The notes under the pieces are model-generated. The model was not told the origin of the DNA. It did no database searches and worked only from the letters and a program-made list of their open reading frames with translations. From positions 248,001 through 312,000 of the forward strand of contig OY782827.1 of NCBI GenBank assembly GCA_963678395.1: 64,000 bases of DNA, given 5' to 3'. The translations under genes were made by a program, and so were the position numbers. This document shows, piece by piece, positions 26,569 through 35,700 of the stretch. Source of the stretch: JAAYAE01 sp963678395. GTDB lineage: Bacteria > Bacillota > Negativicutes > Acidaminococcales > Acidaminococcaceae. Numbering within the stretch: position 1 is the first letter of the stretch; each line of letters opens with the position of its first letter.

Positions 26569-28369
26569 AAAACGCAGTCATTATTGCGGAAATTTAACAA
26601 AGCAAGCAGCCGGTACAGAAGTAACACTTTGTGGTTGGGTAGCAAAACGTCGTGACCATGGTGGCATTATTTTTATCGACTTAAGAGATCGTTCCGGGAT
26701 TGTGCAAGTAGTTGTATCACCGGAATTCGCTAAAGAAAATTTCCATTTAGCAGAAGATGTTCGTAACGAATATGTTTTACAAGTATCCGGCAGTGTTAGA
26801 CCTCGTTCACAGGAAACTATTAATCCTCATATTGCTACAGGAGAAATCGAAGTAGTAGTAAAGGAATTGGAAGTATTAAATACAGCTAAAACACCTCCTT
26901 TTTATATAAAAGACGGCGTTGATGTTGACGAAAATGTAAGATTGCGTTATCGCTATTTAGACTTACGCAGACCTGAAATGCAAAAAAATCTAATTTTGCG
27001 TCATAAGGTTACCAAGCTTATGCGTGATTACTTGGATAACCAAGGCTTCTTGGAAATTGAAACACCCATGTTGACTAAGAGCACACCGGAAGGAGCTAGA
27101 GATTATTTAGTTCCTAGTCGTGTTAATCCGGGGAAATTTTATGCATTACCGCAATCACCACAAATTTTTAAACAAATTTTAATGGTAGCAGGTATGGAAA
27201 AATATTTCCAAATTGTACGTTGTTTCCGCGACGAAGATTTGCGTGCTGATAGGCAGCCTGAATTTACTCAATTAGATATGGAAATGTCTTTTGTCGACGA
27301 AGAAGATATTATGAAGCTTATGGAAGGCTTAATTTCCTATATATTCAAGGGTGCTTTAGATAAAGATTTGCAAATTCCTTTTCAACGTATCACTTGGGAT
27401 GACGCTATGGACCAATATGGTAGCGACAAACCGGACTTACGCTTTGACATGAAATTAGTAAATATGTGCGCTGCGATTAAACAAAGCAACTTTAAAGTGT
27501 TTAAAGACATAGTGGACAAAGGCGGCTTAGTTAAAGCTATAAATGTAAAAGGTTATAGCAATATTGCCCGCCGCGAATTAGATAGTTTAGTAGAATTTGT
27601 AGGAATTTATGGTGCTAAAGGGTTGGCTTGGATTATGGTCAATGAAGATGGTACTGTAAAATCTCCTATTGCTAAATTCTTTAGTGAAGATGAAATTAAG
27701 GCTATTTTGGCTACCGGCAAAGCAGAACCAGGAGATTTACTACTCTTTATTGCTGATCAGAAACCGGCGGTAGTAGCACAAGCCTTGGGTGCTTTACGCT
27801 TAGAAATGGCAAAACGCAGGGGCCTAATTGACGAAAAACAACTTGCTTTTACATGGGTTGTAAAATTTCCGATGTTTGATTACAGCGAAGAAGAAAAACG
27901 TTGGGTAGCTGTGCATCATCCGTTTACGGCTCCTTGTCCAGAGGACATTCAATACTTATGCTCTGATCCAGGTAGGGTTTATGCTCAAGCTTATGATATG
28001 GTACTTAACGGTACTGAAATTGGCGGCGGCAGCATACGTATTCATCGCAGAGAAGTACAAAAAGAAGTCTTTAAAGCTATTGGTCTTACCGATGAAGAAG
28101 CTAAAGAAAAATTTGGTTTCTTGATGACTGCTTTTGAATTTGGAGCACCACCACATGGTGGTTTGGCTTTTGGGTTAGACCGTCTGATCATGATTATGGC
28201 CAATCGTCCTTCTATCCGTGACGTTATTGCTTTCCCTAAGACACAAAGTGCAACAGATTTAATGAGCCAAGCACCTGACGATGTTGAAGATAAACAATTA
28301 AGGGAGCTGCATATTAGGTCCAGCGTGGTAAAAAAAGAAAGTAAAGAAAATAAAGAAAGTAAAGAATAA
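26561..28369 (+). CDS. aspS: aspartyl-tRNA synthetase, probably non-discriminating
   Basis: A class II synthetase with an N-terminal OB-fold anticodon-binding domain, a catalytic core and a bacterial GAD insert. Motif 2 CFRDEDLRADRQPEF and motif 3 GLAFGLDRLI are intact. In the anticodon domain KRRDHGG carries the histidine reported for non-discriminating AspRS (E. coli has RRDLGS), so this enzyme probably also makes Asp-tRNA-Asn for GatCAB amidation (inference). The C-terminus is a short Lys/Glu-rich repeat tail (SKENKESKE). It starts inside hisS; AGAGGTG precedes the ATG. Confidence 0.96.
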   Translation: MSKKRSHYCGNLTKQAAGTEVTLCGWVAKRRDHGGIIFIDLRDRSGIVQVVVSPEFAKENFHLAEDVRNEYVLQVSGSVRPRSQETINPHIATGEIEVVVKELEVLNTAKTPPFYIKDGVDVDENVRLRYRYLDLRRPEMQKNLILRHKVTKLMRDYLDNQGFLEIETPMLTKSTPEGARDYLVPSRVNPGKFYALPQSPQIFKQILMVAGMEKYFQIVRCFRDEDLRADRQPEFTQLDMEMSFVDEEDIMKLMEGLISYIFKGALDKDLQIPFQRITWDDAMDQYGSDKPDLRFDMKLVNMCAAIKQSNFKVFKDIVDKGGLVKAINVKGYSNIARRELDSLVEFVGIYGAKGLAWIMVNEDGTVKSPIAKFFSEDEIKAILATGKAEPGDLLLFIADQKPAVVAQALGALRLEMAKRRGLIDEKQLAFTWVVKFPMFDYSEEEKRWVAVHHPFTAPCPEDIQYLCSDPGRVYAQAYDMVLNGTEIGGGSIRIHRREVQKEVFKAIGLTDEEAKEKFGFLMTAFEFGAPPHGGLAFGLDRLIMIMANRPSIRDVIAFPKTQSATDLMSQAPDDVEDKQLRELHIRSSVVKKESKENKESKE

Positions 28370-28398
28370 TTGCATATACAAGCAAACTTTGCTAAAAT
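28370..28398 (+). promoter_or_regulatory. promoter of the 6S RNA gene
   Basis: TTGCAT (28370-28375), 17 bases, then TAAAAT (28393-28398) with an extended TGC in front. It starts at the first base after the aspS stop codon and predicts a transcript start near 28405. Confidence 0.75.
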
Positions 28399-28404
28399 AT
28401 AACT

Positions 28405-28600
28405 AAAGAGAATCCCCTGCGATGTACGAGTGAGATTCCGTGTTTTGAGCCAACACATTATTTTCGGGAGCCATGAGCGCCTCTTAGTGATGATAAGCCT
28501 CCTTGAGGGGACATCAGAAATAAGTAGGGAAGGCACCCACCTGCACATGCAGGGTCAAAACCTGGAATGTATGCGGCATTGTGGGGTTCTTTTGGTTTTT
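28405..28600 (+). ncRNA. ssrS: 6S RNA (SsrS/BsrA-like)
   Basis: A non-coding interval of about 200 bases with its own promoter. The ends pair: AAGAGAA-U-CCCC near 28406-28417 with GGGGUUCUUUU near 28583-28593, continued inward by CGAUG/CAUUG. This gives a long closing stem, and an extended GC-rich hairpin with an internal bubble fits in between, the shape of 6S RNA, which mimics an open promoter and binds housekeeping RNA polymerase. The position between aspS and the yrvM/tcdA homologue is where I recall B. subtilis 6S-1 (bsrA). The T-rich end TTTTGGTTTTT suits a 3' end. Assigned from structure, size and synteny; no covariance model was run. Confidence 0.78.
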
Positions 28601-28611
28601 AGGAGATTATT

Positions 28612-29298
28612 ATGGATTTATGTAGAGTTGAAATGATGCTGGGGCCTTAGGGTCTTGCTAAAATAAAAAAAGCCAAGGTTGCCGTTATTGGTTTAGGCGG
28701 AGTAGGCTCTTATATAGTGGAAGCCTTAACTCGTAGCGGAGTGGGTACTGTGCGCATTATAGATGGTGATACGGTGGCACCTAGTAACATTAATAGACAC
28801 CTGCCGGCACTAGTGTCTACTATGGGCAAAAAAAAGACGGAGGTTCTTGCTGACCGCATTAAAGATATTAATCCTGAATGTGTGGTAGAAACGGTGGTAG
28901 AATTTTATAAACCAGGCGCTTTTTCAGAATTTTTCCCTGGTGAATTTGATTTTATAGCAGATGCTATTGATGACGTTCCCGCTAAAATTGACATAATTTT
29001 TTCTTGTATTCAGGCAGGAATACCCATCATATCATCGATGGGGACAGGTAATAAACTTGACCCTACAAAACTTCTTGTTGCAGATATAAGTGCTACGGAC
29101 ACTTGCCCCTTGGCGAGAGCAGTGCGTAAGGGCTTGCGCCAAAAGGGTGTAGTTAGCGGCGTACAGGTGGTTTATAGTAAGGAGATACCTAATAAATTAA
29201 CAAAGGGAAGTGCACCGTCTAGTATGGTATTTGTACCGGCTTCTGCCGGTCTTTTAATCGCTTCCGAGATTGTTCGTGCCCTTGTAAATGGGAGATAG
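28612..29298 (+). pseudogene. tcdA: tRNA threonylcarbamoyladenosine dehydratase TcdA, nonsense codon 13
   Basis: An E1/ThiF-like ATP-dependent enzyme that cyclises t6A37 of tRNA to ct6A. The Rossmann motif VAVIGLGGVGSYIVEAL and SNINRHLPAL with the following charged helix are present, and the frame is open to 29298. The start ATG 28612 has AGGAG upstream. Codon 13, in the conserved stretch MMLGP-x-GLAKI, is TAG (28648-28650) where family members have Glu, Gln or Lys. One substitution explains it. No good restart codon lies before the nucleotide-binding loop (the next GTG is 28717), so active enzyme is unlikely unless the stop is suppressed or misread. Confidence 0.85.
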
Positions 29299-29309
29299 GA
29301 AAGAGCTTT

Positions 29310-30596
29310 ATGGATAGTTTATTTGAAAATATAAATGAAAAACCTTTAGCCGATAGAATGCGTCCTCGTACCTTGGGTGATTTTGTGGGGCAAGAAAAAG
29401 TAGTGGGTGATACCAGCTATTTGCGCCGCATGATTGAAAAGGACATGGTGCCCTCTATTATGCTCTATGGACCTCCAGGCACTGGTAAGACTACCTTGGC
29501 TAGCGTTATTGCCAAAATCACAGGCAATAGCTTTGTGGCTATCAATGCAGTTTCTTCCGGTGTACCGGAATTACGTAAATTAATTGCCAAGGCACAAGGC
29601 ACATTACGTTCAGGGCAGGGACGCACGATTGTTTTCATTGATGAAATACACCGGTTTAATAAGGGACAACAAGATGTTTTGCTGCCTTTTGTGGAAAATG
29701 GAACTATAATTCTTATTGGGGCTACGACGGAAAATCCTTTTTTTGAAATAAACTCACCCCTGCTCTCTAGAATGAAAGTTATCCGTTTAGAAATGCTTAC
29801 ACCTGAGGAAATAGGAAAAATTTTGCAAGCAGCACTGCATGATACTGAACGAGGTTATGGCAGGGAAGAAATCACGCTGACTGAGGATTGTTTGCTTGCT
29901 ATTACGGAAGTTGCTGGTGGAGATGCTAGAGCGGCACTTAATATTTTGGAACAGGCACGAACTATGCTTCCTGATTATAAAAAAGAAATAAATCGTGATA
30001 TTTTGAGTTTGGTTCTAGGTGATGCGTTATTAAAATATGATAAAAATGGGGATTATCACTATGATGTAGTCTCTGCTTTCATAAAAAGTATGCGAGGTTC
30101 TGATGCTGATGCAGCTTTGCACTATATGGCAAGAATGATTGAGTCCGGTGAAGATGTACGTTTTATTGCCCGGCGCATAGTGATTTGTGCAGCTGAAGAT
30201 GTTGGCAATGCCGATCCAATGGCGCTGGTAGTAGCCAATGCAGCGGCACAGGCAGCTAATTTCATTGGGTTTCCGGAAGCAAAGATCCCGCTAGCACAGG
30301 CGGTTTGCTATATAGCGACAGCACCGAAAAGCAATAGTGCCTATTTGGGAATTGCTGCCGCGCAAAATGACGTGCATAGCAAAGATTGTGGTACTGTACC
30401 AGGTCACTTGCGTGATGCCCACTATCCTGGTGCAGGAAAATTGGGACATGGTGTAGGTTATTTGTACCCTCATGATTATCCTCAAGGTTATGTAGAACAA
30501 CAATATTTACCGGATAAATTGCAAGGAGCAAAATATTATAAACCCAAGGATATTGGCTATGAAGCAACCTTAGATAAAATTTCTCCTAAAAAATAA
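29310..30596 (+). CDS. rarA: replication-associated recombination protein RarA (MgsA)
   Basis: A clamp-loader-like AAA+ ATPase acting at stalled replication forks. Walker A GPPGTGKTTLA and Walker B IVFIDEIHRF, sensor-1 GATTENP and the C-terminal tetramerisation domain (AEDVGNADPMALVVANAA) are intact. The length of 428 residues is typical. It lies 11 bases after tcdA, the same order as yrvM-yrvN in B. subtilis, so the nonsense mutation upstream could have mild polar effects. A terminator follows. Confidence 0.95.
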   Translation: MDSLFENINEKPLADRMRPRTLGDFVGQEKVVGDTSYLRRMIEKDMVPSIMLYGPPGTGKTTLASVIAKITGNSFVAINAVSSGVPELRKLIAKAQGTLRSGQGRTIVFIDEIHRFNKGQQDVLLPFVENGTIILIGATTENPFFEINSPLLSRMKVIRLEMLTPEEIGKILQAALHDTERGYGREEITLTEDCLLAITEVAGGDARAALNILEQARTMLPDYKKEINRDILSLVLGDALLKYDKNGDYHYDVVSAFIKSMRGSDADAALHYMARMIESGEDVRFIARRIVICAAEDVGNADPMALVVANAAAQAANFIGFPEAKIPLAQAVCYIATAPKSNSAYLGIAAAQNDVHSKDCGTVPGHLRDAHYPGAGKLGHGVGYLYPHDYPQGYVEQQYLPDKLQGAKYYKPKDIGYEATLDKISPKK

Positions 30597-30603
30597 TTTT
30601 TCC

Positions 30604-30637
30604 AAGTCCCTTTCTGATGAAGATGGGACTTTTTTTG
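30604..30637 (+). terminator. intrinsic terminator after rarA
   Basis: A 7-bp stem, AAGTCCC/GGGACTT, with a 14-base loop, followed by a run of Ts. Confidence 0.85.
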
Positions 30638-30666
30638 CATATATTAATGTAAAAAGAAGTGTTTTC

Positions 30667-30675
30667 TGATATAAT
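30667..30675 (+). promoter_or_regulatory. extended -10 promoter of lspA-rluD-pyrR
   Basis: TGATATAAT (TATAAT at 30670-30675) lies 36 bases before the lspA start; the -35 is weak. Confidence 0.6.
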
Positions 30676-30711
30676 TTAACTATGTTTCTAAAGGTAGGTG
30701 TTAGAGTTTAG

Positions 30712-31158
30712 ATGTATTTAGTGATGGTTGTTTTTTTGGTAGTATTAATAGATCAACTTACCAAGTATTTAATAGTAAGTACTATGACGGAAGGCATGAG
30801 CATTCCTATTATTGACCAAGTTTTTCATTTAACGTTAGTATTAAACCCGGGAGCTGCGTTTGGCATGCTGGAGCACAATCGCGAATTTTTTATTGTTATG
30901 GCCATAGTGGTTTTGCTAGCCGTAGCGTTTATGCGTAAAAAAATAATAGAGGAACCTTTTGCTATACAGTTGGGTATAGCACTTTTTGCAGGAGGGGCTT
31001 TAGGTAATTTAATCGATAGAATACAAACGGGCTTGGTAGTGGATTTTTTTGATTTTCGTATTTGGCCTGTTTTTAACATGGCGGACATAGCTATTTGTGT
31101 GGGAGTAGGGGTAATGATATGGTCGATAGTATGCGACGAGATGAAGAAGAAAAATTGA
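30712..31158 (+). CDS. lspA: lipoprotein signal peptidase (signal peptidase II)
   Basis: A membrane aspartyl protease that cleaves the signal peptide of prolipoproteins before the lipidated cysteine. It has four hydrophobic helices. Family signatures are NPGAAFGML, GGALGNLIDRI with the first catalytic Asp, and FNMADIAIC with the second. The length of 148 residues is typical. The ribosome binding site is weak (AGGTG about 12 bases upstream). It overlaps rluD by 40 bases. Confidence 0.95.
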   Translation: MYLVMVVFLVVLIDQLTKYLIVSTMTEGMSIPIIDQVFHLTLVLNPGAAFGMLEHNREFFIVMAIVVLLAVAFMRKKIIEEPFAIQLGIALFAGGALGNLIDRIQTGLVVDFFDFRIWPVFNMADIAICVGVGVMIWSIVCDEMKKKN

Positions 31159-32075
31159 TACAAATGACAGAGGCTGTAGAAGCGGAAAATGCAGGAACTC
31201 GGGTGGATATATTTTTAGCCGAAGAATTGGGCTTTTCTAGAGCTAATGTGCAAAAATTAATTAATGAGGGCACTATATTTTTTAAGGATAAGCAGTTAAA
31301 AGCTAACTATAAAGTTAAAGTGGGAGACGTTTTTGGTATTATCCCTCAAGAAGCAGTGCCCATTGATGCACAGCCGGAAAACATTACTTTGGATATTATT
31401 TACGAAGATGCTGATGTGGTAGTTATTAACAAAGCCAGAGGTATGGTAGTGCATCCTGCTACCGGCAATTATACCGGTACCTTAGTTAATGCCTTGTTAT
31501 ATCATTGTACTAATCTATCGGGAATAAATGGTGTAATTAGACCTGGTATTGTCCATCGATTGGACAAAGATACCTCTGGAATAATGATTGTTGCTAAAAA
31601 TGATACAGCACATATTTCTTTGTCAGAGCAGATTCACGCAAAAAAAGCCAAGAGAACATATTTAACGGTAGTCCGTGGCAATATAAAAAAAGACAATGGT
31701 ACTATAGAAACTCTTATCTCACGTGATGTCAAAGACCGTAAGCGAATGGCAGTGGCAGCAGTTAATGGCAGGCGGGCAATAACTGAGTATAAGGTCTTAG
31801 AGCGTTATGGCAAGTTTACTATCGTGCGTTGCAAATTACTGACGGGGCGCACCCATCAAATAAGAGTTCATATGGAATATATAGGACATCCTATTGTAGG
31901 AGATCCTAAATATTCACCCATGAAAACTTGTTTTGGTATAAAAGGTCAGGCTCTACATTCCGAGTCACTGGTTTTCACACACCCGCGTACCGGTGAAGTA
32001 ATGGAATTTCATGCCTCTTTACCAGAAGACATGAACAAAATAGTAACTCGTTTGCGTAACGGTCAATTCAATTAA
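31119..32075 (+). CDS. rluD: 23S rRNA pseudouridine synthase RluD family
   Basis: An N-terminal S4 RNA-binding domain (TRVDIFLAEELGFSRANVQKLI) is followed by a RsuA/RluA catalytic domain with HRLDKDTSG, whose first Asp is the nucleophile, and LLTGRTHQIRVHM. It modifies uridines of 23S rRNA. In B. subtilis the equivalent (ylyB) also lies between lspA and pyrR. I chose ATG 31119 (AGGGG 7 bases upstream), giving 318 residues. The open frame from GTG 31095 and ATG 31131 are alternatives. Confidence 0.92.
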   Translation: MVDSMRRDEEEKLIQMTEAVEAENAGTRVDIFLAEELGFSRANVQKLINEGTIFFKDKQLKANYKVKVGDVFGIIPQEAVPIDAQPENITLDIIYEDADVVVINKARGMVVHPATGNYTGTLVNALLYHCTNLSGINGVIRPGIVHRLDKDTSGIMIVAKNDTAHISLSEQIHAKKAKRTYLTVVRGNIKKDNGTIETLISRDVKDRKRMAVAAVNGRRAITEYKVLERYGKFTIVRCKLLTGRTHQIRVHMEYIGHPIVGDPKYSPMKTCFGIKGQALHSESLVFTHPRTGEVMEFHASLPEDMNKIVTRLRNGQFN

Positions 32076-32091
32076 TGAGGGAGTGGTTCTA

Positions 32092-32643
32092 ATGAGTACT
32101 GTAGTAAAGAAAAAGACTATCATGGATGTCGATGCTATGCGTCGTGCTCTAGTTAGGATAGCACATGAAATAGTGGAAAAAAACAAAGGTGTGGACAATA
32201 TAGTTTTGGTGGGGATTAGGACTAAAGGGGTCCCTTTGGCCAAAAGGATTGCGGAAGAAATTAAAACCATAGAAAATAAAAAAATACCGGTGGGCTCTTT
32301 AGATATCACTTTATATAGAGATGATTTATCTACGCTAGCCTACAATCCTATAGTGCGTGGTACAAAGTTGGATTTTGATATTAGCGGTAAGGCAGTTGTT
32401 TTAGTTGATGATGTTTTATTTACGGGCCGGACTATTCGTTGTGCTTTGGATGCTCTTATTGATATGGGAAGACCAACTTCTATTCAGTTGGCCGTATTAG
32501 TTGATCGTGGACACAAAGAACTGCCAATAAGAGCTGATTATGTGGGTAAAAATATGCCTACTGCACGTACGGAAGCGGTAAATGTTTCCTTGCTGGAAAT
32601 AGAAGGCGTAGATGAAGTAACCCTTAGTGACCTTAAAGAATAA
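32092..32643 (+). CDS. pyrR: pyrimidine operon attenuator / uracil phosphoribosyltransferase PyrR
   Basis: The type I phosphoribosyltransferase motif VVLVDDVLFTGRTIR binds PRPP. PyrR binds pyr mRNA in a UMP-dependent way to cause attenuation and has weak uracil phosphoribosyltransferase activity. At 183 residues the length is usual. ATG 32092 has GAGGGAG upstream; a GTG at 32083 overlaps that site and is rejected. No pyr biosynthesis gene or PyrR-binding leader follows; smc does, so its targets are elsewhere. Confidence 0.93.
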   Translation: MSTVVKKKTIMDVDAMRRALVRIAHEIVEKNKGVDNIVLVGIRTKGVPLAKRIAEEIKTIENKKIPVGSLDITLYRDDLSTLAYNPIVRGTKLDFDISGKAVVLVDDVLFTGRTIRCALDALIDMGRPTSIQLAVLVDRGHKELPIRADYVGKNMPTARTEAVNVSLLEIEGVDEVTLSDLKE

Positions 32644-32652
32644 AGTTATAGT

Positions 32653-32686
32653 GCTCTATTGCCCCAGGGTTGTTCAAAAATAGAGC
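32653..32686 (+). repeat. hairpin in the pyrR-smc gap
   Basis: GCTCTATT (32653-32660) and AATAGAGC (32679-32686) form an 8-bp stem with an 18-base loop. No T-run follows, so it may be a processing or stability element, or a partial attenuator. Confidence 0.45.
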
Positions 32687-32738
32687 TACAGGGGGTTACA
32701 GATACTATTAAGAAAAATTGTGTAGGGTCGGTGTTAAT

Positions 32739-35700
32739 GTGCGTTTAAAATCATTTGAGGCTCATGGCTTTAAATCCTTTGCAGAAAAAGTAGAACTAAG
32801 CTTTGAAGATGGCATTACAGCTATAGTTGGGCCTAATGGCAGTGGTAAAAGCAATATATCCGATGCTATTCGCTGGGTTATGGGTGAGCAAAGTGCCAAA
32901 TATTTGCGTGGCAGTAAAATGGAAGATGTTATTTTTTCCGGTAGTACTGCTCGTAGGGCCTTGGGTATGGCTGAGGTTAATTTAGTCTTTGATAATATTG
33001 ACCATGCGCTTGCTCTGGATTTTGACGAAGTGAGTATTTGCCGTCGTGTTTATCGTAGTGGTGACAGCGAATATTTTATTAATAAAAAAGCTTGTCGTTT
33101 AAAGGATATTGTTACTCTTTTGTCTGACACAGGTCTAGGACGAGGTTCTATGGCTGTTATTGGGCAGAATAAAATTGACGAAATATTAAATAGTCGTCCG
33201 GAAGAACGGCGTGCTATATTTGAAGAAGCTGCCGGTATTGCCAAATACCGTATGCGTAAAAAAGAGGCCATGCGTAAATTAGACGATACAGCCTCTAATT
33301 TGGTGCGCATAAATGATATTAAATCTGAAATTGAAAGTCGTATTGAGCCTTTGCATGCAGCAGCCGCTACGACTGAAAAATATATAGAGTTTGCTAAACA
33401 GTTACGCCAGGTACAGGTTACCCAATTTGTACATCGTATTGAAAACATTGAGTTAGTAAAAAATAAATTAGCGGAAAAATTTGAGGAACTAGCTGCAAAA
33501 AATAGTGTAATTAATACCAGCGTCAGTGTAAAAGAAGCTGATGGTATGGCTTTAAAATTAGAATTAGATAAACTAAACGAAGAATATAATCAGTTACAGA
33601 CAATACTGGCTGAAAAAGAGAAAAAGATTGAGATATTACATGGTAGCGAAGCTGTATTGGGCGAGAGAATTGTCCAGAGCCAACGAGCAGTTGAACGTAT
33701 ATCTACAGCTAAAGGCAAATTGCAAGAACAGCTGGTTACCATGGAAGAGAATTTTCAAACTATTGTTGCGCAATACGATGAATTAGATAAAGATAGGGAA
33801 ATTGCACAAATATCTGCCAATAAGTGTGGCCAAGAAAAAAATGAAATTGAAGAAAAAATTGCGGATTTGGAAGAAAAATTAAGCGGTTTTAAGTCTTCGG
33901 TATTTGCAAGCATGCAAAAGATTGTTGATTTGCGCAATGATATTCGCAGTTTGGAACAAAATCAAGCCCGTTTGCAAAGACAAAGAGAGCAACTTAAAAA
34001 TGACATCGTTAAGGCCGAAGAGCGTTATACGGAAGTAAGTCAGAGACACGAGTCATTAGTGGAAGAACAGGCAAAAATTAACAGTAATACTACTATTATT
34101 AAAATAGAAGGCAACAAAGTTAAGGAACAAAAAAACACAGAGGCTGCTAAGTTGCACGAGCGCTTTAATCGGCGTGGCATGATTAATAAGGCAATTGAAA
34201 AATTAGAAGCACGCCTGTCAGTACTAGACACCATGGAAAGAGAGCACGAAGGCTTTAGCCGTGGTGTTAAGGTGCTTTTAAATGCCAAGGAAAATTGGCG
34301 TCCGCAAATTTTGGGCGTGGTAGCAGAGCGTTTTCAAGTACAGGATAAATATGTTACGGCAATTGAAACCGCTTTAGGCGGTGCAATGCAAAACTTAGTA
34401 ACTACTGATGCTGCTACAGCTAAACTGGCTATTGCTTATTTAAAAAACAACAAAGGTGGACGTGCTACTTTTTTGCCTTTGGATACGGTCAGACCAAGGG
34501 AAATAAGTGCACAGTATAAAAAAATACTTGCTATGCCGGGAGTGTTAGGGTTAGCATCTGAGTTTGTTTCTTGTAGTGAAACGGTTACTAAAGCTGCAAA
34601 GTTTCTTTTGGGGCAAGTTTTTGTAGCAGAAAACATGGATAAAGCGCTTGAGGCTGCCAAAATGGCGGACATGAGAGTACGGGTAGTTACTTTAGACGGT
34701 GATGTTATTTCAGCCGGGGGGTCTATGAGCGGCGGCCAAAAACAAACAGGCGCAACGAGTTTTTTATCACGCAAGCAAGAAATGGAAAAAACAGGACAAA
34801 CCTTAGAAGAGCATAATAAAGAACTTTTATTAGCACAAGAAGCGATTGAAGAGCAAGAAGAACTCATTAAGGGTTTTGATGTTAAGCTTGAGGAATTTAG
34901 TGCCGTATTGCAAAAAAATGCAATACGGCAAGCAGAACTAGTGGCTTTTATTGATCGTACAACTGCAGAAAAAAGCCAACATATGGAAAACATTACCCTT
35001 TTGACCAAAGAACGCACTAACCATAGCCATGAATTTATGGCAGCTAAAGAACGTATTGCTGAGCTAGCCCCACAATTGGCATTATTAGAAAAAAATGACG
35101 CTGAAGGTAAAGCACGTGCAGATAAATTACAAAAAGATCTGGAAGAGTCTAAGCGGCATCAAATTCTTATAAATGCACATTATCAAGATGCTATGGTAAA
35201 CTTGGAAAGTATGAAGGTTCGCACAAGTGTTACAGAAGAACGCATGAAGCAAGTAGATGTGGAAGTAAGCCGCTTGCAAAAAGAAATAGTAGAGAACGAA
35301 GAGGAAAGGGAAAAAAACCAAGAACTCATAGAAACTACCAAGAACAAAAAGGCAGAATTGGCTAAAGAGCAACAAATTCTAGTAGAAGAATTGAAAATAA
35401 CCGGGGATGGTAAAGAGGAATTTTTAGCGAAAAGAATAGCTTTAGCTGACAAACAAGCCTTGGCACAAGAAGAATTAGATGAGGCCAAGAAACAGTTATA
35501 TATGTGCCAACAAAAACTGCATACTGTGGAACTGGAAAAGGTTAAACAGTTGACAGAATACGAAGGCGCTTTGGAGCAAATGGAAAATGCTCATAAATTG
35601 ACGCCGGAAGAAGCAAGAGTAAAGGGTATAACACTTGATTTGTCTGATACAGTTTTGCATAAACAAGAGCTAAACTTACAGCGTGATATTGAAGGCCTGG

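Noticed and set aside
28335..28369. Tandem repeat at the end of aspS as a mobile or CRISPR-like element
   Set aside because: It is a short in-frame Lys/Glu-rich coding repeat; there are no spacers.
28648..28650. Pyrrolysine at the tcdA TAG codon
   Set aside because: No Pyl genes or PYLIS-like evidence are in the window, TAG is used as a normal stop in neighbouring genes, and the family has no such residue.
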